35,006 nucleotides of DNA from Pseudomonadota bacterium (GTDB taxonomy: Bacteria; Pseudomonadota; Alphaproteobacteria; Acetobacterales; Acetobacteraceae), in contig JAJZBV010000003.1 of assembly GCA_021851785.1 (NCBI GenBank), forward strand, positions 51,269 through 86,274, written 5' to 3'. The translations under genes were made by a program, and so were the position numbers. Every line of letters starts with the position of its first letter. Positions within the stretch are counted from its first letter, which is position 1. Shown one piece after another: positions 9,401-16,033 of this stretch. A model generated the notes under the pieces. That model saw nothing but the letters and a program-made list of their open reading frames with translations. It made no database searches and was not told the DNA's origin.

Positions 9401-9752
9401 TCAACACCACCTGCGCCGTCGCCGTCACCTCGGAGAGCGCGGCGGCGATATTGACGTGATTGTCGAAAAAGATTTTCACGATGCCGTAATCGATCATCGA
9501 ATTGGATTCGATGTGCTCGATATCGACCGTGGTCGCCATGACGGTGCGCTCAAAAAAGTAGACGAAGCGGCCGGAAATGTCGTTCGGCAGCATCCCGTTG
9601 TACTGGAACACCACCGCGACCACCGGGATATCGATCGAAGGGAACACGTCCTTCGGCGTGCGGATCGCCGACATGGTGCCGAACAGCAGAATCAGAATCG
9701 CGAGGACAACGAAGGTATAGGGCCGTCGCAACGCGACTTGAACAATCCACAT
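6495..9752 (-). CDS. RND-superfamily efflux permease (AcrB/HAE1-like), atypical relay residues
   Basis: 1085 residues with the RND plan: one N-terminal membrane helix, a large periplasmic loop, helices 2-6, a second large loop, and helices 8-12. Such proteins are proton-driven inner-membrane pumps working as trimers. Helix 4 reads GMLVDEATVTIEN: D401 matches the first relay aspartate of AcrB (D407), but the second (D408) is replaced by E402. Helix 10 reads GVATANSILVVAFA, so the relay lysine (AcrB K940) is replaced by A974. A His/Glu-rich cytoplasmic stretch follows helix 6 (about residues 490-525, with EHEHHPK). No membrane-fusion or outer-membrane factor gene is adjacent. The ATG at 9752 has AAGGCGAG upstream. 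Substrate cannot be inferred; both drug and lipid/hopanoid export are possible. Confidence 0.9.
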   Translation of the reverse strand: MWIVQVALRRPYTFVVLAILILLFGTMSAIRTPKDVFPSIDIPVVAVVFQYNGMLPNDISGRFVYFFERTVMATTVDIEHIESNSMIDYGIVKIFFDNHVNIAAALSEVTATAQVVLKFFPRGSVPPFVLFYNAASIPVISMTASSTTVPETILFDYSNNVIRPALSSVQGTAILTPYGGKYRMVIADLNPQEMQANALSPQDVTNQINEQNLILPAGTQKIGKYEWDMMLTDQPRSIAEMNRFPIKKANGTVIYMKDIAFVHDGAIPQTNMVRVNGERAILMPVVKAGAVSTLDIVQGVKDRLPLIEETVPKGMELHLVGDQSVFVKAAIEGVVREAIIAAVLTALMILLFLGSVRSTIIIAVSIPLSVLSSIVVLSAIGQTINTLTLGGLALAVGMLVDEATVTIENFNYHMEMGKDIETAILDGAQQIVVPALLSLLAISIVFAPMWLLTGVSYYLFTPLAEAVIFAMVASFILSRTLVPTMAVFMLRGVAEHHQQELQRKAQGGEGEHEHHPKSRNPFVRFQQGFERGFARMRDGYHDVLAGILAIRYVFVGVFLAFTLGSVVALGPWLGQIFFPGVDAGVMYLHIRAQTGTRIEETARLCQEVEDYIRTVVPKRELHTFVDNIDLPVAGIPLAYLSTGSFGPEDADVLITLDHDHHGPTADYVAYLRRELPLHFPGTTFYFMPADMNTQILNFGRPSPIDIQVTGPDLDNDYTFAMRLYREILRVPGLVDTHLAQPFNYPTFQVDVDRSYAMMVGLTEADVTNSMLTSLYSNLQVSPNFYLDYKTGITYFLVGQTPQYRIDTMNDLINMPISNPADFKMSGKTTQILGALASIKVVGRPGMVSHYNVQPMEEIFAAVQGRDLGGVSTDINRVIAANMKYRPPGVAVAVRGQVDTMNTAYAQLFAGLVGSIVLIYLLLVVNFQSWLDPFIIITALPAAIAGIVWMLFVTGTPLSVPALTGAIMCMGVATANSILVVAFAREQLAEGKNATHAALEAGFVRLRPVLMTASAMVIGMIPMSLGLGDGGEQNAPLGRAVVGGLLFATLSTLLFVPTVFAILHRKDNADAPMPEGPRGAAARSQH

Positions 9753-9802
9753 CGATCGTGCTCGCCTTTATTTGCCTATCCGAAAATGCGCCGCCAGAGT
9801 GG

Positions 9803-9829
9803 TTGGCGCAGCCGATTTGGCCACGCCAA
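9803..9829 (-). promoter_or_regulatory. Bulged hairpin in the predicted 5' leader of the RND gene
   Basis: On the minus strand TTGGCG and CGCCAA (arms at 9824-9829 and 9803-9808) are separated by 15 bases. The flanking GG/CC pairs extend the stem to eight pairs with a two-base bulge. It sits 50-80 bases upstream of the RND start codon, downstream of the candidate promoter at 9897-9925. It may be an operator or an RNA structure; no regulator gene is adjacent. Confidence 0.3.
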
Positions 9830-9896
9830 AACCTCCGTTCCCGGAGAGTTGCCCGGACCAGTGGCAGACTTCTAGCGCGGCCCTTCCACGCGGGGA

Positions 9897-9925
9897 ATTA
9901 TATTTTCTTTTAAGGCGCGCGCCAA
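9897..9925 (-). promoter_or_regulatory. Candidate sigma-70-type promoter for the RND permease
   Basis: On the minus strand TATAAT (9897-9902) is a perfect -10 box. TTGGCG (9920-9925) stands 17 bases upstream as a 4/6 match to the -35 box. The A/T-rich spacer stands out in this GC-rich region. Transcription would start near 9890, leaving a leader of about 138 bases before the RND ATG at 9752. Confidence 0.5.
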
Positions 9926-9953
9926 AAATTGACCAGAGAAGGAGGAACGGGCG

Positions 9954-10031
9954 ATGGCGGCGGGACAGGAATTTTCCGCGCCAGGCCTTCCCCAAGCCGC
10001 GCCGGTCGGCCATGATGGCGGGCGCCCATGA
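9954..10031 (+). CDS. Possible 25-residue leader peptide or small ORF upstream of the dehydrogenase
   Basis: ATG at 9954 is preceded by AGAAGGAGG at near-ideal spacing (8 bases), the best Shine-Dalgarno sequence in the window. The frame runs 25 codons (MAAGQEFSAPGLPQ...GRP) to TGA at 10029-10031. That stop overlaps an ATG at 10028 that opens the extended frame of the dehydrogenase gene. A strong hairpin follows at 10044-10067. The peptide has no obvious regulatory codon run. It may be a translated leader, or the remaining ribosome site of a lost gene; coding status is unproven. Confidence 0.3.
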   Translation: MAAGQEFSAPGLPQAAPVGHDGGRP

Positions 10032-10043
10032 TGGCAGGCACGG

Positions 10044-10067
10044 GGAAGGCGGGGGTGCCCGCCTTCC
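10044..10067 (+). promoter_or_regulatory. Perfect 10-bp inverted repeat upstream of the dehydrogenase gene
   Basis: GGAAGGCGGG (10044-10053), loop GGTG, CCCGCCTTCC (10058-10067): a fully paired hairpin 68 bases before the dehydrogenase start and 12 bases after the small ORF stop. There is no T-run on either side, so a simple intrinsic terminator is unlikely. Operator, attenuator or translation-coupling structure are all possible. The rest of 9753-10135 (383 bases between divergent genes) holds the features listed separately and otherwise nothing I can recognise. Confidence 0.45.
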
Positions 10068-10135
10068 TGGGCCGTCGCCCGGCTCAAGACACCCCGCTGC
10101 CCGCCCTGATCTCCCGGCATCTTCTGGAGTTGAGC

Positions 10136-11098
10136 ATGACCAAAGCCACCCTCCTCGTCACCCGCCGCCTGCCCGCCGCCGTGGAGGACCGCGCCGCGCG
10201 CCTGTTCGAGGCGCGGCTCAACCCGGAGGATCGGATCTATGCCGCGGCCGAACTCGCGCGGCGCGCCGAGGGCGCGGATGCCATCCTCACCGCCCCCGGC
10301 GACCGCCTCGACGCCGCGACTATCGCCGCCTTGCCGGCGCGTGTCAAAGCCATCGGCACGTTCAGCGTCGGCTTCGATCATATCGACGTCGCCGCCGCCC
10401 GCGCCCGCGGCATCCAGGTCTGCAACACCCCGGACGTGCTCTCCGTCGCCACCGCCGAGATCGCCATGCTGCTGATCCTGGCCGCGGCGCGCCGCGCCGG
10501 CGAGGGGGAGCGGCTGGTGCGGGCCGGGAAATGGCATGGCTGGGCGCCGACCCAGCTCCTCGGCATCCAGGTCTCGGGAAGGCGGCTCGGCATTTTCGGT
10601 ATGGGCCGCATCGGCCGCGAGGTCGCCCGCATGGCCGCCGCCTTCGGCATGGAAATCCATTACCGCGATCAGGCGCGCCTGCCGTCGGAGTTGGAAAAAG
10701 GCGCGATTTTTCATGACAATGACGCGGCGTTCCTCGCCCAGTGCGAGGTGCTGTCACTCAACGCGCCGGGCGGGGGGAGCACCCGCCACTGGCTGAACGC
10801 CGAACGCATCGCGCAACTGCCCAAAGGCGCGGTGGTGGTGAATGCCGCGCGCGGCACGCTGATCGATGACGCCGCCCTGATCGCCGCCCTCAAAAGCGGC
10901 CAGGTCGCCTTCGCCGGGCTCGACGTCTATAATAATGAGCCGAACCTCGACCCCGGCTATCTCGCGCTCGAAAACATCGTCCTCCTGCCCCATCTCGGGA
11001 GTGCCACGGCGGAGACCCGCGACGGCATGGGCGCGCTTGCGCTCGACGGCATCGCCGCCATCCTCGCCGGCCAGCGGCCAAGGAATTTGGTGGAGTAA
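10136..11098 (+). CDS. D-2-hydroxyacid dehydrogenase (glyoxylate/hydroxypyruvate reductase type)
   Basis: 320 residues from the ATG at 10136 (MTKATLLVTRR), with GGAG eight bases before it; in-frame ATGs at 10028/10031 would add a Pro/Arg-rich unconserved extension. The N- and C-terminal catalytic lobes flank an NAD(P)-binding Rossmann domain with GMGRIGREVA (G155-x-G157-x-x-G160). The catalytic set is R239 (NAARGTLID), E268 (NNEPN) and H286 (LPHLGSAT). The C-terminal motif GSATAETRDGM and general form match the GyaR/GhrB-like glyoxylate or hydroxypyruvate reductases, which reduce 2-oxo acids to D-2-hydroxy acids in the cytoplasm. The sugar-like residue pattern after the third glycine does not settle NADH versus NADPH. 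Monocistronic, ending in front of a palindromic terminator region. Confidence 0.92.
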   Translation: MTKATLLVTRRLPAAVEDRAARLFEARLNPEDRIYAAAELARRAEGADAILTAPGDRLDAATIAALPARVKAIGTFSVGFDHIDVAAARARGIQVCNTPDVLSVATAEIAMLLILAAARRAGEGERLVRAGKWHGWAPTQLLGIQVSGRRLGIFGMGRIGREVARMAAAFGMEIHYRDQARLPSELEKGAIFHDNDAAFLAQCEVLSLNAPGGGSTRHWLNAERIAQLPKGAVVVNAARGTLIDDAALIAALKSGQVAFAGLDVYNNEPNLDPGYLALENIVLLPHLGSATAETRDGMGALALDGIAAILAGQRPRNLVE

Positions 11099-11111
11099 GA
11101 TTTGAGAAAGC

Positions 11112-11236
11112 GGTTCTTTTTTATAAAAAAGAACCAAAAAACTTTATCCGTTTTCTTGGCGCGGGCAGTGCCGCAGGCACTGCCCAACAGATAAAAAGTC
11201 TTTTTGCTTCTTTTTCTTCAGAAAAAGAAGTTTTTT
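11112..11236. repeat. Composite palindromic repeat element between convergent genes
   Basis: Three adjacent palindromes fill the gap. P1 at 11112-11135 is a perfect 24-base palindrome with arms starting GGTTCTTTTTT. P2 at 11163-11185 has arms GGGCAGTGCC/GGCACTGCCC around GCA. P3 at 11207-11230 is CTTCTTTTTC-TTCA-GAAAAAGAAG. P1 with its flank (GAACCAAAAAACTTTATCC) and the reverse complement of P3 with its flank (GAAGCAAAAAGACTTT...) are visibly related, so the whole is a large imperfect inverted repeat. Bases 11194-11230 recur identically at 28232-28268. It lies between convergent genes and its low GC contrasts with the surroundings. Confidence 0.85.
11207..11236 (+). terminator. Intrinsic terminator within the palindromic element
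   Basis: A 10-bp stem (11207-11216 with 11221-11230) and TTCA loop are followed directly by six T residues (11231-11236). This is a standard rho-independent arrangement for the plus-strand dehydrogenase transcript, though the stem is A/T-rich. The T-run overlaps the stop codon of the convergent thioesterase gene. P1 at 11112-11135 would serve the opposite strand, so the region is probably a two-way terminator. Confidence 0.55.
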
Positions 11237-11636
11237 ACTCTGCTGAGCGGCGCCAGCGATGGGTGCTGGCGCCGAAGGCGAGCAGCTCATCGGTTTCGCT
11301 CCGCACGTCCGAGCGGCTGAAATAGAGGTTGCGGCCGGCGCGCACCACCTCGCCGGTCGCGATCATCACGCCGGTTTCGGCGCGGCCGGTGAACTGGCAA
11401 TTGAGGGAGACGGTCACCGAATGGCGGCGCTCGGCGCGGGCGGCGGCGAAGACGCCGGCGGCGGCGCCGGCCTCGTCGAGCAGCGACATCAAAACGCCGC
11501 CATGGACGATGCCGCCACGATTGAGGTGGTGGGCATGGATCGCGCAACGCACACGGGCGAATCCCTCCCGCCATTCGAGCATGGTGAAACCCAAAAGATC
11601 ACTGAGATGAGAGGCGAAGCCGCGGAGATCGTCCAT
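11235..11636 (-). CDS. PaaI-type hotdog-fold thioesterase
   Basis: 133 residues from the ATG at 11636 (MDDLRGFASHLSD), with AGACGGGG just upstream; an in-frame start at 11672 would add 12 residues. The hotdog helix region reads GGIVHGGVLMSLLDEAGAAAG, with the HGG and the acidic residue used by the PaaI/YbgC-like acyl-CoA thioesterases. The final beta strands (SVTVSLNCQFTGRA, GEVVRAGRNLYFSRSDVRSE) complete a single hotdog domain. It probably hydrolyses acyl- or aryl-CoA esters in the cytoplasm; the substrate is unknown. Its stop codon lies within the T-run of the convergent terminator. The divergent hldE gene starts 101 bases upstream. Confidence 0.88.
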   Translation of the reverse strand: MDDLRGFASHLSDLLGFTMLEWREGFARVRCAIHAHHLNRGGIVHGGVLMSLLDEAGAAAGVFAAARAERRHSVTVSLNCQFTGRAETGVMIATGEVVRAGRNLYFSRSDVRSETDELLAFGASTHRWRRSAE

Positions 11637-11737
11637 CCCCGTCTCTTGGCGGCAAACCGGGCGGCTGGTCAAGCGCTTATGGACAAAAGCGGCCCCCGCC
11701 GGGTAGATGGCGGACCGATATCGGGCGCGGGGGCGAT

Positions 11738-13186
11738 ATGGATTTTTCCGGGGTCACGGTGCTTTGCGTCGGCGATGTCATGCTTGACCGTTTCATCGAG
11801 GGCGAGGTCGAGCGTATTTCGCCCGAGGCGCCGGTGCCGGTCATTCGGGTGCGGCGCAGCCGGGTGACGCTCGGCGGCGCCGGCAATGTCGCCGCCAATA
11901 TCGCGGCACTCGGCGGACGCGCGGTGCTGGTCGGGGTGATCGGCGACGATGAGGCCGGGCGCGCGCTTTGCGCCGAAATCGCCGCCCATCCCGGCATCGT
12001 CCCGGCGCTGGTCGAAAGCGGTTCGCGCCCCACCATCACCAAGACCCGCTTCGTCGCCTCCCGCCAGCAGATCGTGCGCACCGACGAGGAAAGCAGCCTC
12101 GCACTTCAGCCCGAGGAGGCGGCGGCGCTGATCGCGGCGATCGAGGGCGCGATCGACGCGGCGCGGGCGGTGGTGCTCTCTGATTACGGCAAGGGGGTGT
12201 TGAGCCCGGCCGTCATCGCCGCCGCCATGGCAGGCGCGCGGGCGCGCGGCGTTTCGGTGTTCGTCGACCCCAAGAGCGATGATTTTTCCCGCTACCGGGG
12301 CGCGAGCGGCATCACCCCCAATCTCAAGGAACTCGCCGTCGCCGCGCGTATGCCGGTGGGCGATGAGGCGGAGGTGGTCGCGGCGGCGCGGCATGTGATG
12401 GAAGCGGCCGGGGGTGCTGCGATCCTGGTCACCCGCTCGGAAAAAGGGATGGTGCTGGTCGAGCCCGCCGGCGCCGTCCACAGCGTCCCCGCTCATGCCC
12501 GCGAGGTGTTCGATGTCTCGGGCGCCGGCGACACCGTGATCGCGACGCTGGCGCTCGCCGAGGGCGCCGGGCTTCTCCTCCCGCGGGCGATGCGGATCGC
12601 CAACGCGGCGGCGGCGGTGGTGGTGAGCAAGGTCGGCACGGCGACGGTCTCGATCGAGGAGTTGCGCCACGAGATCGACGCCGCCGAGGCCGAGGACATC
12701 GCGCCGGCGCCGGCGCTCCGCCCGCTCTCCGAGGCGCTGGCGCTGGTGGCACGCTGGAAGCGCCAGGGCCTCAGCGTCGGCTTCACCAATGGCTGTTTCG
12801 ATATTCTGCATGCCGGCCACGTCGCCCTGCTCACCGCCGCGCGCGCGCAATGCGACCGCTTGATCGTCGCCTTGAACGATGATGCCAGCGTCGGCCGGCT
12901 CAAGGGGAAGGCGCGCCCGGTCAATCCGCTCCCGGCGCGGGCGGCGGTGATCGCGGCGCTGCGCCCGGTCGATGCCGTCGTCGCCTTCGCCGAGGATACG
13001 CCATTGGCCTTGATCCAGCGGATATCGCCCGATGTCCTGTTCAAGGGCGGGGATTATCGCACCGAGACGGTGGTCGGCGCCGATCTGGTGATGGCGGCGG
13101 GCGGGCGGGTGGTGATCTGCGAGACGCTGGCCGGCCATTCGACGACGCTGACCATCGCCCGCATCCAGGACGGGGACGGCGCCTGA
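11738..13186 (+). CDS. hldE: Bifunctional heptose-7-phosphate kinase / heptose-1-phosphate adenylyltransferase
   Basis: 482 residues, matching the fused enzyme. The N-terminal PfkB-type kinase (about 1-320) shows GGAGNVAANIAALGG, ITPNLKELA and DVSGAGDT with catalytic D265. The C-terminal nucleotidyltransferase (about 340-482) shows GFTNGCFDILHAGH with the HxGH signature at H358-x-G360-H361, and GDYRTETVVGAD. It makes ADP-D-glycero-manno-heptose by phosphorylating heptose 7-phosphate at C1 and later adding AMP, for the LPS inner core. The partner steps (GmhA, GmhB, HldD) are not in this window. The start is the only well-placed ATG for the conserved N-terminus; the ribosome site is weak. It is convergent with the next gene, with 10 bases between stops. 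Confidence 0.97.
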   Translation: MDFSGVTVLCVGDVMLDRFIEGEVERISPEAPVPVIRVRRSRVTLGGAGNVAANIAALGGRAVLVGVIGDDEAGRALCAEIAAHPGIVPALVESGSRPTITKTRFVASRQQIVRTDEESSLALQPEEAAALIAAIEGAIDAARAVVLSDYGKGVLSPAVIAAAMAGARARGVSVFVDPKSDDFSRYRGASGITPNLKELAVAARMPVGDEAEVVAAARHVMEAAGGAAILVTRSEKGMVLVEPAGAVHSVPAHAREVFDVSGAGDTVIATLALAEGAGLLLPRAMRIANAAAAVVVSKVGTATVSIEELRHEIDAAEAEDIAPAPALRPLSEALALVARWKRQGLSVGFTNGCFDILHAGHVALLTAARAQCDRLIVALNDDASVGRLKGKARPVNPLPARAAVIAALRPVDAVVAFAEDTPLALIQRISPDVLFKGGDYRTETVVGADLVMAAGGRVVICETLAGHSTTLTIARIQDGDGA

Positions 13187-13196
13187 GCCGCGGCGC

Positions 13197-13811
13197 TCAT
13201 TTCCCGGTTTGCCGCCACCCCGCGCGCCGCGGGATGAGCATCGGCACCGCGGCGCGATAGGCTTCATAGCTGGCGCCGTAGAGACGCCGCAGCTTCCTTT
13301 CCTCGAATCGGATGCCGATCAGGACATAGAGCGTCGCAAAAAACGCGGTGGCGAGCGTGAACGGCGCCTGCACATCGCCCCAGACCAGAAGCAGGAGCCC
13401 GAGATAGAGCGGGTGGCGGACGAGGCCGTTCAATCCGCTGGTGACCAGCGCCTCGGCCGGCAGCACCTGCTCGGGCGCCCCGGCGCGGAGCTGCGCCAGC
13501 CCGAAAAACCGCGCCGGGTCATAGGAACGCCCGGCGATCAGCAAAATCGCGATCCCGGCGACGATGGCCGCCCCGCGCAGGATGTCGAGCGGCCAGGGAA
13601 AGGCGAAAGCTGCCCGTCCGCCGAGCCACATCCCGCCGAGCCCGAGCACCAGCGCCAGATGGACGAGGGCGATCACGTTATAGAGCAGCCGGTCGCCGCG
13701 CCCGGCGAGACGCGCGAGCCACCGCCGCCCGCCCACCGAGGCGAGGACGCTATGGCCGAGCGCGAAGCTCAGCCATAACGCGGCGTAGAGGAGGAGCCCA
13801 TGATCCATCAT
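13197..13811 (-). CDS. Integral membrane methyltransferase-like protein (NnrU / isoprenylcysteine methyltransferase fold)
   Basis: 204 residues (GTG/ATG choice aside, MMDHG... is the natural start) with about five to six hydrophobic segments. The C-terminal half carries the signature of the ICMT/PEMT membrane methyltransferases: LNGLVRHPLYLGLLLLVWG, then FEERKLRRLYGASYEAYRA and VPMLIPR. In that fold RHPxY and the EE...Y..Y motif form the S-adenosylmethionine site. The N-terminal region (LWLSFALGHSVLAS) resembles NnrU-like proteins, some of which are linked to denitrification, but no nitrogen-oxide genes are nearby. The substrate is unknown. The gene follows the GtrA-like gene by 42 bases on the same strand. 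Confidence 0.78.
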   Translation of the reverse strand: MMDHGLLLYAALWLSFALGHSVLASVGGRRWLARLAGRGDRLLYNVIALVHLALVLGLGGMWLGGRAAFAFPWPLDILRGAAIVAGIAILLIAGRSYDPARFFGLAQLRAGAPEQVLPAEALVTSGLNGLVRHPLYLGLLLLVWGDVQAPFTLATAFFATLYVLIGIRFEERKLRRLYGASYEAYRAAVPMLIPRRAGWRQTGK

Positions 13812-13853
13812 GCGCCCGGACTATGGCGCATGATGCGGCTGGCCGGGAAGGGA

Positions 13854-14294
13854 TCAGCGGAACACAAAGCGCCGGGCGGAGAAAAAATTGAGCCCCATCC
13901 CGGCGACCGCCCCCGCCGCCACCGCCAGCACCGGATAGGCGTGAACGAGCGGCAAAAACGCGATCAGCGCCGCGTAGACGCCGCGATTGACGACGAAACC
14001 GGCGGTGTTGGTCGCCAAAAACCGCGCCCATTGCCGCAAGACGCCACCCGTGCCGCGGCCGCGAAAGGTCCAGACGCGGTTCAACGCCCAATTCGCGCTC
14101 GCCGCGACCAGATAGGCGACGGCGCCGGCGCCATAGAGGCCGAGCGCGCCGGCGAGGGCATAGACCGTCGCGGTATCGATCAAAAATCCGAGCGTGCCGA
14201 CGCAACCGAAGCGGAAAAATTCGGCGATGGCGGCGTGGTGGCGGCCGCCGCCGGTGATAGCGCGGGAGGGACGGGTTTCCATGCCGCTCCGCAT
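13854..14294 (-). CDS. GtrA-family membrane protein
   Basis: 146 residues with four hydrophobic helices: EFFRFGCVGTLGFLIDTATV, GAGAVAYLVAASANWALNRV, FLATNTAGFVVNRGVYAALI and the Ala/Val-rich segment before GMGLNFFSARRFVFR. The FRFGCVG...D, NW.LNR.WTF and the terminal N(F)...RR.VF motifs are diagnostic of the GtrA family. Family members are proposed to flip or present polyprenyl-phosphate sugars for O-antigen or cell-wall glycosylation at the inner membrane. Start 14294 has AAGG upstream; an ATG at 14282 would remove four residues. Its usual partner, a GT2 polyprenyl-phosphate sugar transferase, is not adjacent. Confidence 0.88.
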   Translation of the reverse strand: MRSGMETRPSRAITGGGRHHAAIAEFFRFGCVGTLGFLIDTATVYALAGALGLYGAGAVAYLVAASANWALNRVWTFRGRGTGGVLRQWARFLATNTAGFVVNRGVYAALIAFLPLVHAYPVLAVAAGAVAGMGLNFFSARRFVFR

Positions 14295-14357
14295 AGCCGC
14301 CTTGCGCCGGGCTCGGCAACTCTGGTCCGCGTTTTGCTAAGTCTTGCCGCGCGGGGG

Positions 14358-14382
14358 CTTGACTGCCATCGTGCCGGTCAAG
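14358..14382. promoter_or_regulatory. Inverted repeat upstream of the ABC importer operon, possible operator
   Basis: CTTGAC (14358-14363) and GTCAAG (14377-14382) are perfect 6-base arms spaced by 13 bases, 58 bases before the first gene of the operon. The left arm contains TTGACT, a good -35 box, but no clear -10 follows at 16-18 bases. It could be a regulator binding site; no regulator gene is adjacent. Confidence 0.3.
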
Positions 14383-14440
14383 AAAACGCGGCTGGCCGCC
14401 GGAAGTGCTGTCAGCGGAGGCAGAAGCAGGGAGAAAAGCG

Positions 14441-16033
14441 ATGAAACGGCGGGCATTTTTGCAAGCGGCGGCGACGACGGCGGCGCTGTTGCCGCTCAGC
14501 GCGCCGCGGATTGGCCACGCGGCCGAGACGCGGCTGTTGAAATTCATCCCCCAGGCCGATCTCGCCATTCTCGATCCGATCTGGACCACAGCCTACGTCA
14601 CCCGCAACCACGGCTTCCTGGTGTTCGACACCTTGTTTGGCATCGACGCCCAATTCCGCCCGCAATTGCAGATGCTGGAGAGCGCCGGCGCCGAGGCGGA
14701 CGGCACGATCTGGCGATTGCGGCTCCGCGACGGCTTGAAATTCCATGACGGCGAGCCGGTTCTCGCGCGTGATTGCGTCGCCTCCATCCAGCGCTGGGGC
14801 AAGCGCGATGCGTTCGGCTCGGCGCTGCTCGAAGCCAGCGACGAAATTTCCGCCGCCGACGACCGCACCATCGTCTTTCGCCTGAAGCAGCCCTTCCCCC
14901 TGCTCCCCGACGCGCTCGGCAAGGCGGCGAGCAACATGCCGGCGATGATGCCGGAGCGGCTGGCGAAAACCGATCCCTTCACCGCCGTCACCGAAATGGT
15001 CGGAAGCGGTCCCTATCGCTTCAAGACCAGCGAGCGGGTGCCGGGCTCGCTCGTCGTCTATGAGCGTTTCAACGATTATCGCCCGCGTGAAAATGGCACG
15101 CCGGAATGGATTTCGGGGCCAAAAATCGCCCATTTCGATCGCATCGAATGGCATGTCGTCCCCGATTCCGCGACCGCCGCCGGCGCCTTGCAAAGCGGCG
15201 AAGTCGATTGGTGGGAACAGCCGAGTTTCGACCTGCTGGGGTTGTTGAAAGGGGACGGGAATGTGGTCGTTGCGCAGATCGACCCGACCGGTTTCCCCTC
15301 GCTCGCGCGCTTCAATCATCTCTGGCCACCGTTCGACAATCCCGCCATCCGCCAGGCACTCCTCGGCGCGGTCAGCGAGAGCGACGAGATGACCGCGGTC
15401 GCCGGCACCGATACGTCATTATGGCGTGGTGATCTCGGCTATTTCCCGCCCGCCTCGCCGATGGCGAGCGCGGCTGGGATGGAGGTGCTCCGCGCGCCGC
15501 GCGATTATGAGAAGGTCAAGCGCGACCTCGCCGCCGCGGGCTACAAGGGCGAACGCGTGGTCGCGATGATCGCGACCGATTTTCCTGTCCTCAACGCGAT
15601 GGGCGTGGTCGGCGCCGATATGTTGAAGCGCGCCGGCCTCAATGTCGATGTGCAGGCGACCGATTGGGGCACCGTGGTGCAGCGGCGGGCGAAGAAGGAC
15701 TCGCCCGCGAGCGGCGGCTGGAGCGTGTTTTTCACCTCCTTCTCGGGTCTCGATCAGTTCACCCCGGCGGGCTATATCGCGCTTCGCGGCAATGGCGACA
15801 AAGCCTGGTTCGGCTGGCCGACCGCGCCGAAACTGGAGGCCTTGCGCGATCAATGGTTCGCGGCGCCCGATCTCGCGGCGCAGAAAAAAATCTGCGAGGA
15901 TATCCAGCGACAGGCTTTCATCGATGTCCCCTTTCTTCCGCTCGGGCTTTATTATCAGCCGACCGCGCATCGCAGCAATGTGACGGATCTTCTCAAAGGC
16001 CTGCCGCTGTTCTGGAATGTCAGGAAAACATGA
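14441..16033 (+). CDS. ABC transporter substrate-binding protein, peptide/nickel class (first of two)
   Basis: 530 residues from the ATG at 14441, with GGGAG eight bases upstream; a start at 14405 would place residues ahead of the signal peptide. The N-terminus MKRRAFLQAAATTAALLPL is a twin-arginine-type signal (RR-x-FL), so the protein is probably exported folded. The body is an SBP_bac_5 domain: LRLRDGLKFHDGEPVLARD, VGSGPYRF, LQSGEVDWWEQ. It would capture the solute in the periplasm and deliver it to the permeases encoded downstream. The family takes peptides, opines, glutathione or nickel, and the ligand cannot be read here. It is clearly paralogous to the next gene and overlaps its start by four bases (ATGA). 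Confidence 0.93.
   Translation: MKRRAFLQAAATTAALLPLSAPRIGHAAETRLLKFIPQADLAILDPIWTTAYVTRNHGFLVFDTLFGIDAQFRPQLQMLESAGAEADGTIWRLRLRDGLKFHDGEPVLARDCVASIQRWGKRDAFGSALLEASDEISAADDRTIVFRLKQPFPLLPDALGKAASNMPAMMPERLAKTDPFTAVTEMVGSGPYRFKTSERVPGSLVVYERFNDYRPRENGTPEWISGPKIAHFDRIEWHVVPDSATAAGALQSGEVDWWEQPSFDLLGLLKGDGNVVVAQIDPTGFPSLARFNHLWPPFDNPAIRQALLGAVSESDEMTAVAGTDTSLWRGDLGYFPPASPMASAAGMEVLRAPRDYEKVKRDLAAAGYKGERVVAMIATDFPVLNAMGVVGADMLKRAGLNVDVQATDWGTVVQRRAKKDSPASGGWSVFFTSFSGLDQFTPAGYIALRGNGDKAWFGWPTAPKLEALRDQWFAAPDLAAQKKICEDIQRQAFIDVPFLPLGLYYQPTAHRSNVTDLLKGLPLFWNVRKT

Noticed and set aside
6123-9875. A very long plus-strand open frame (about 1250 codons) antisense to the RND permease
   Set aside because: Its translation is almost entirely Arg/His/Asp/Gly-rich with no domains. 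It mirrors the codon bias of the clear minus-strand permease, a common by-product of high GC at third positions.
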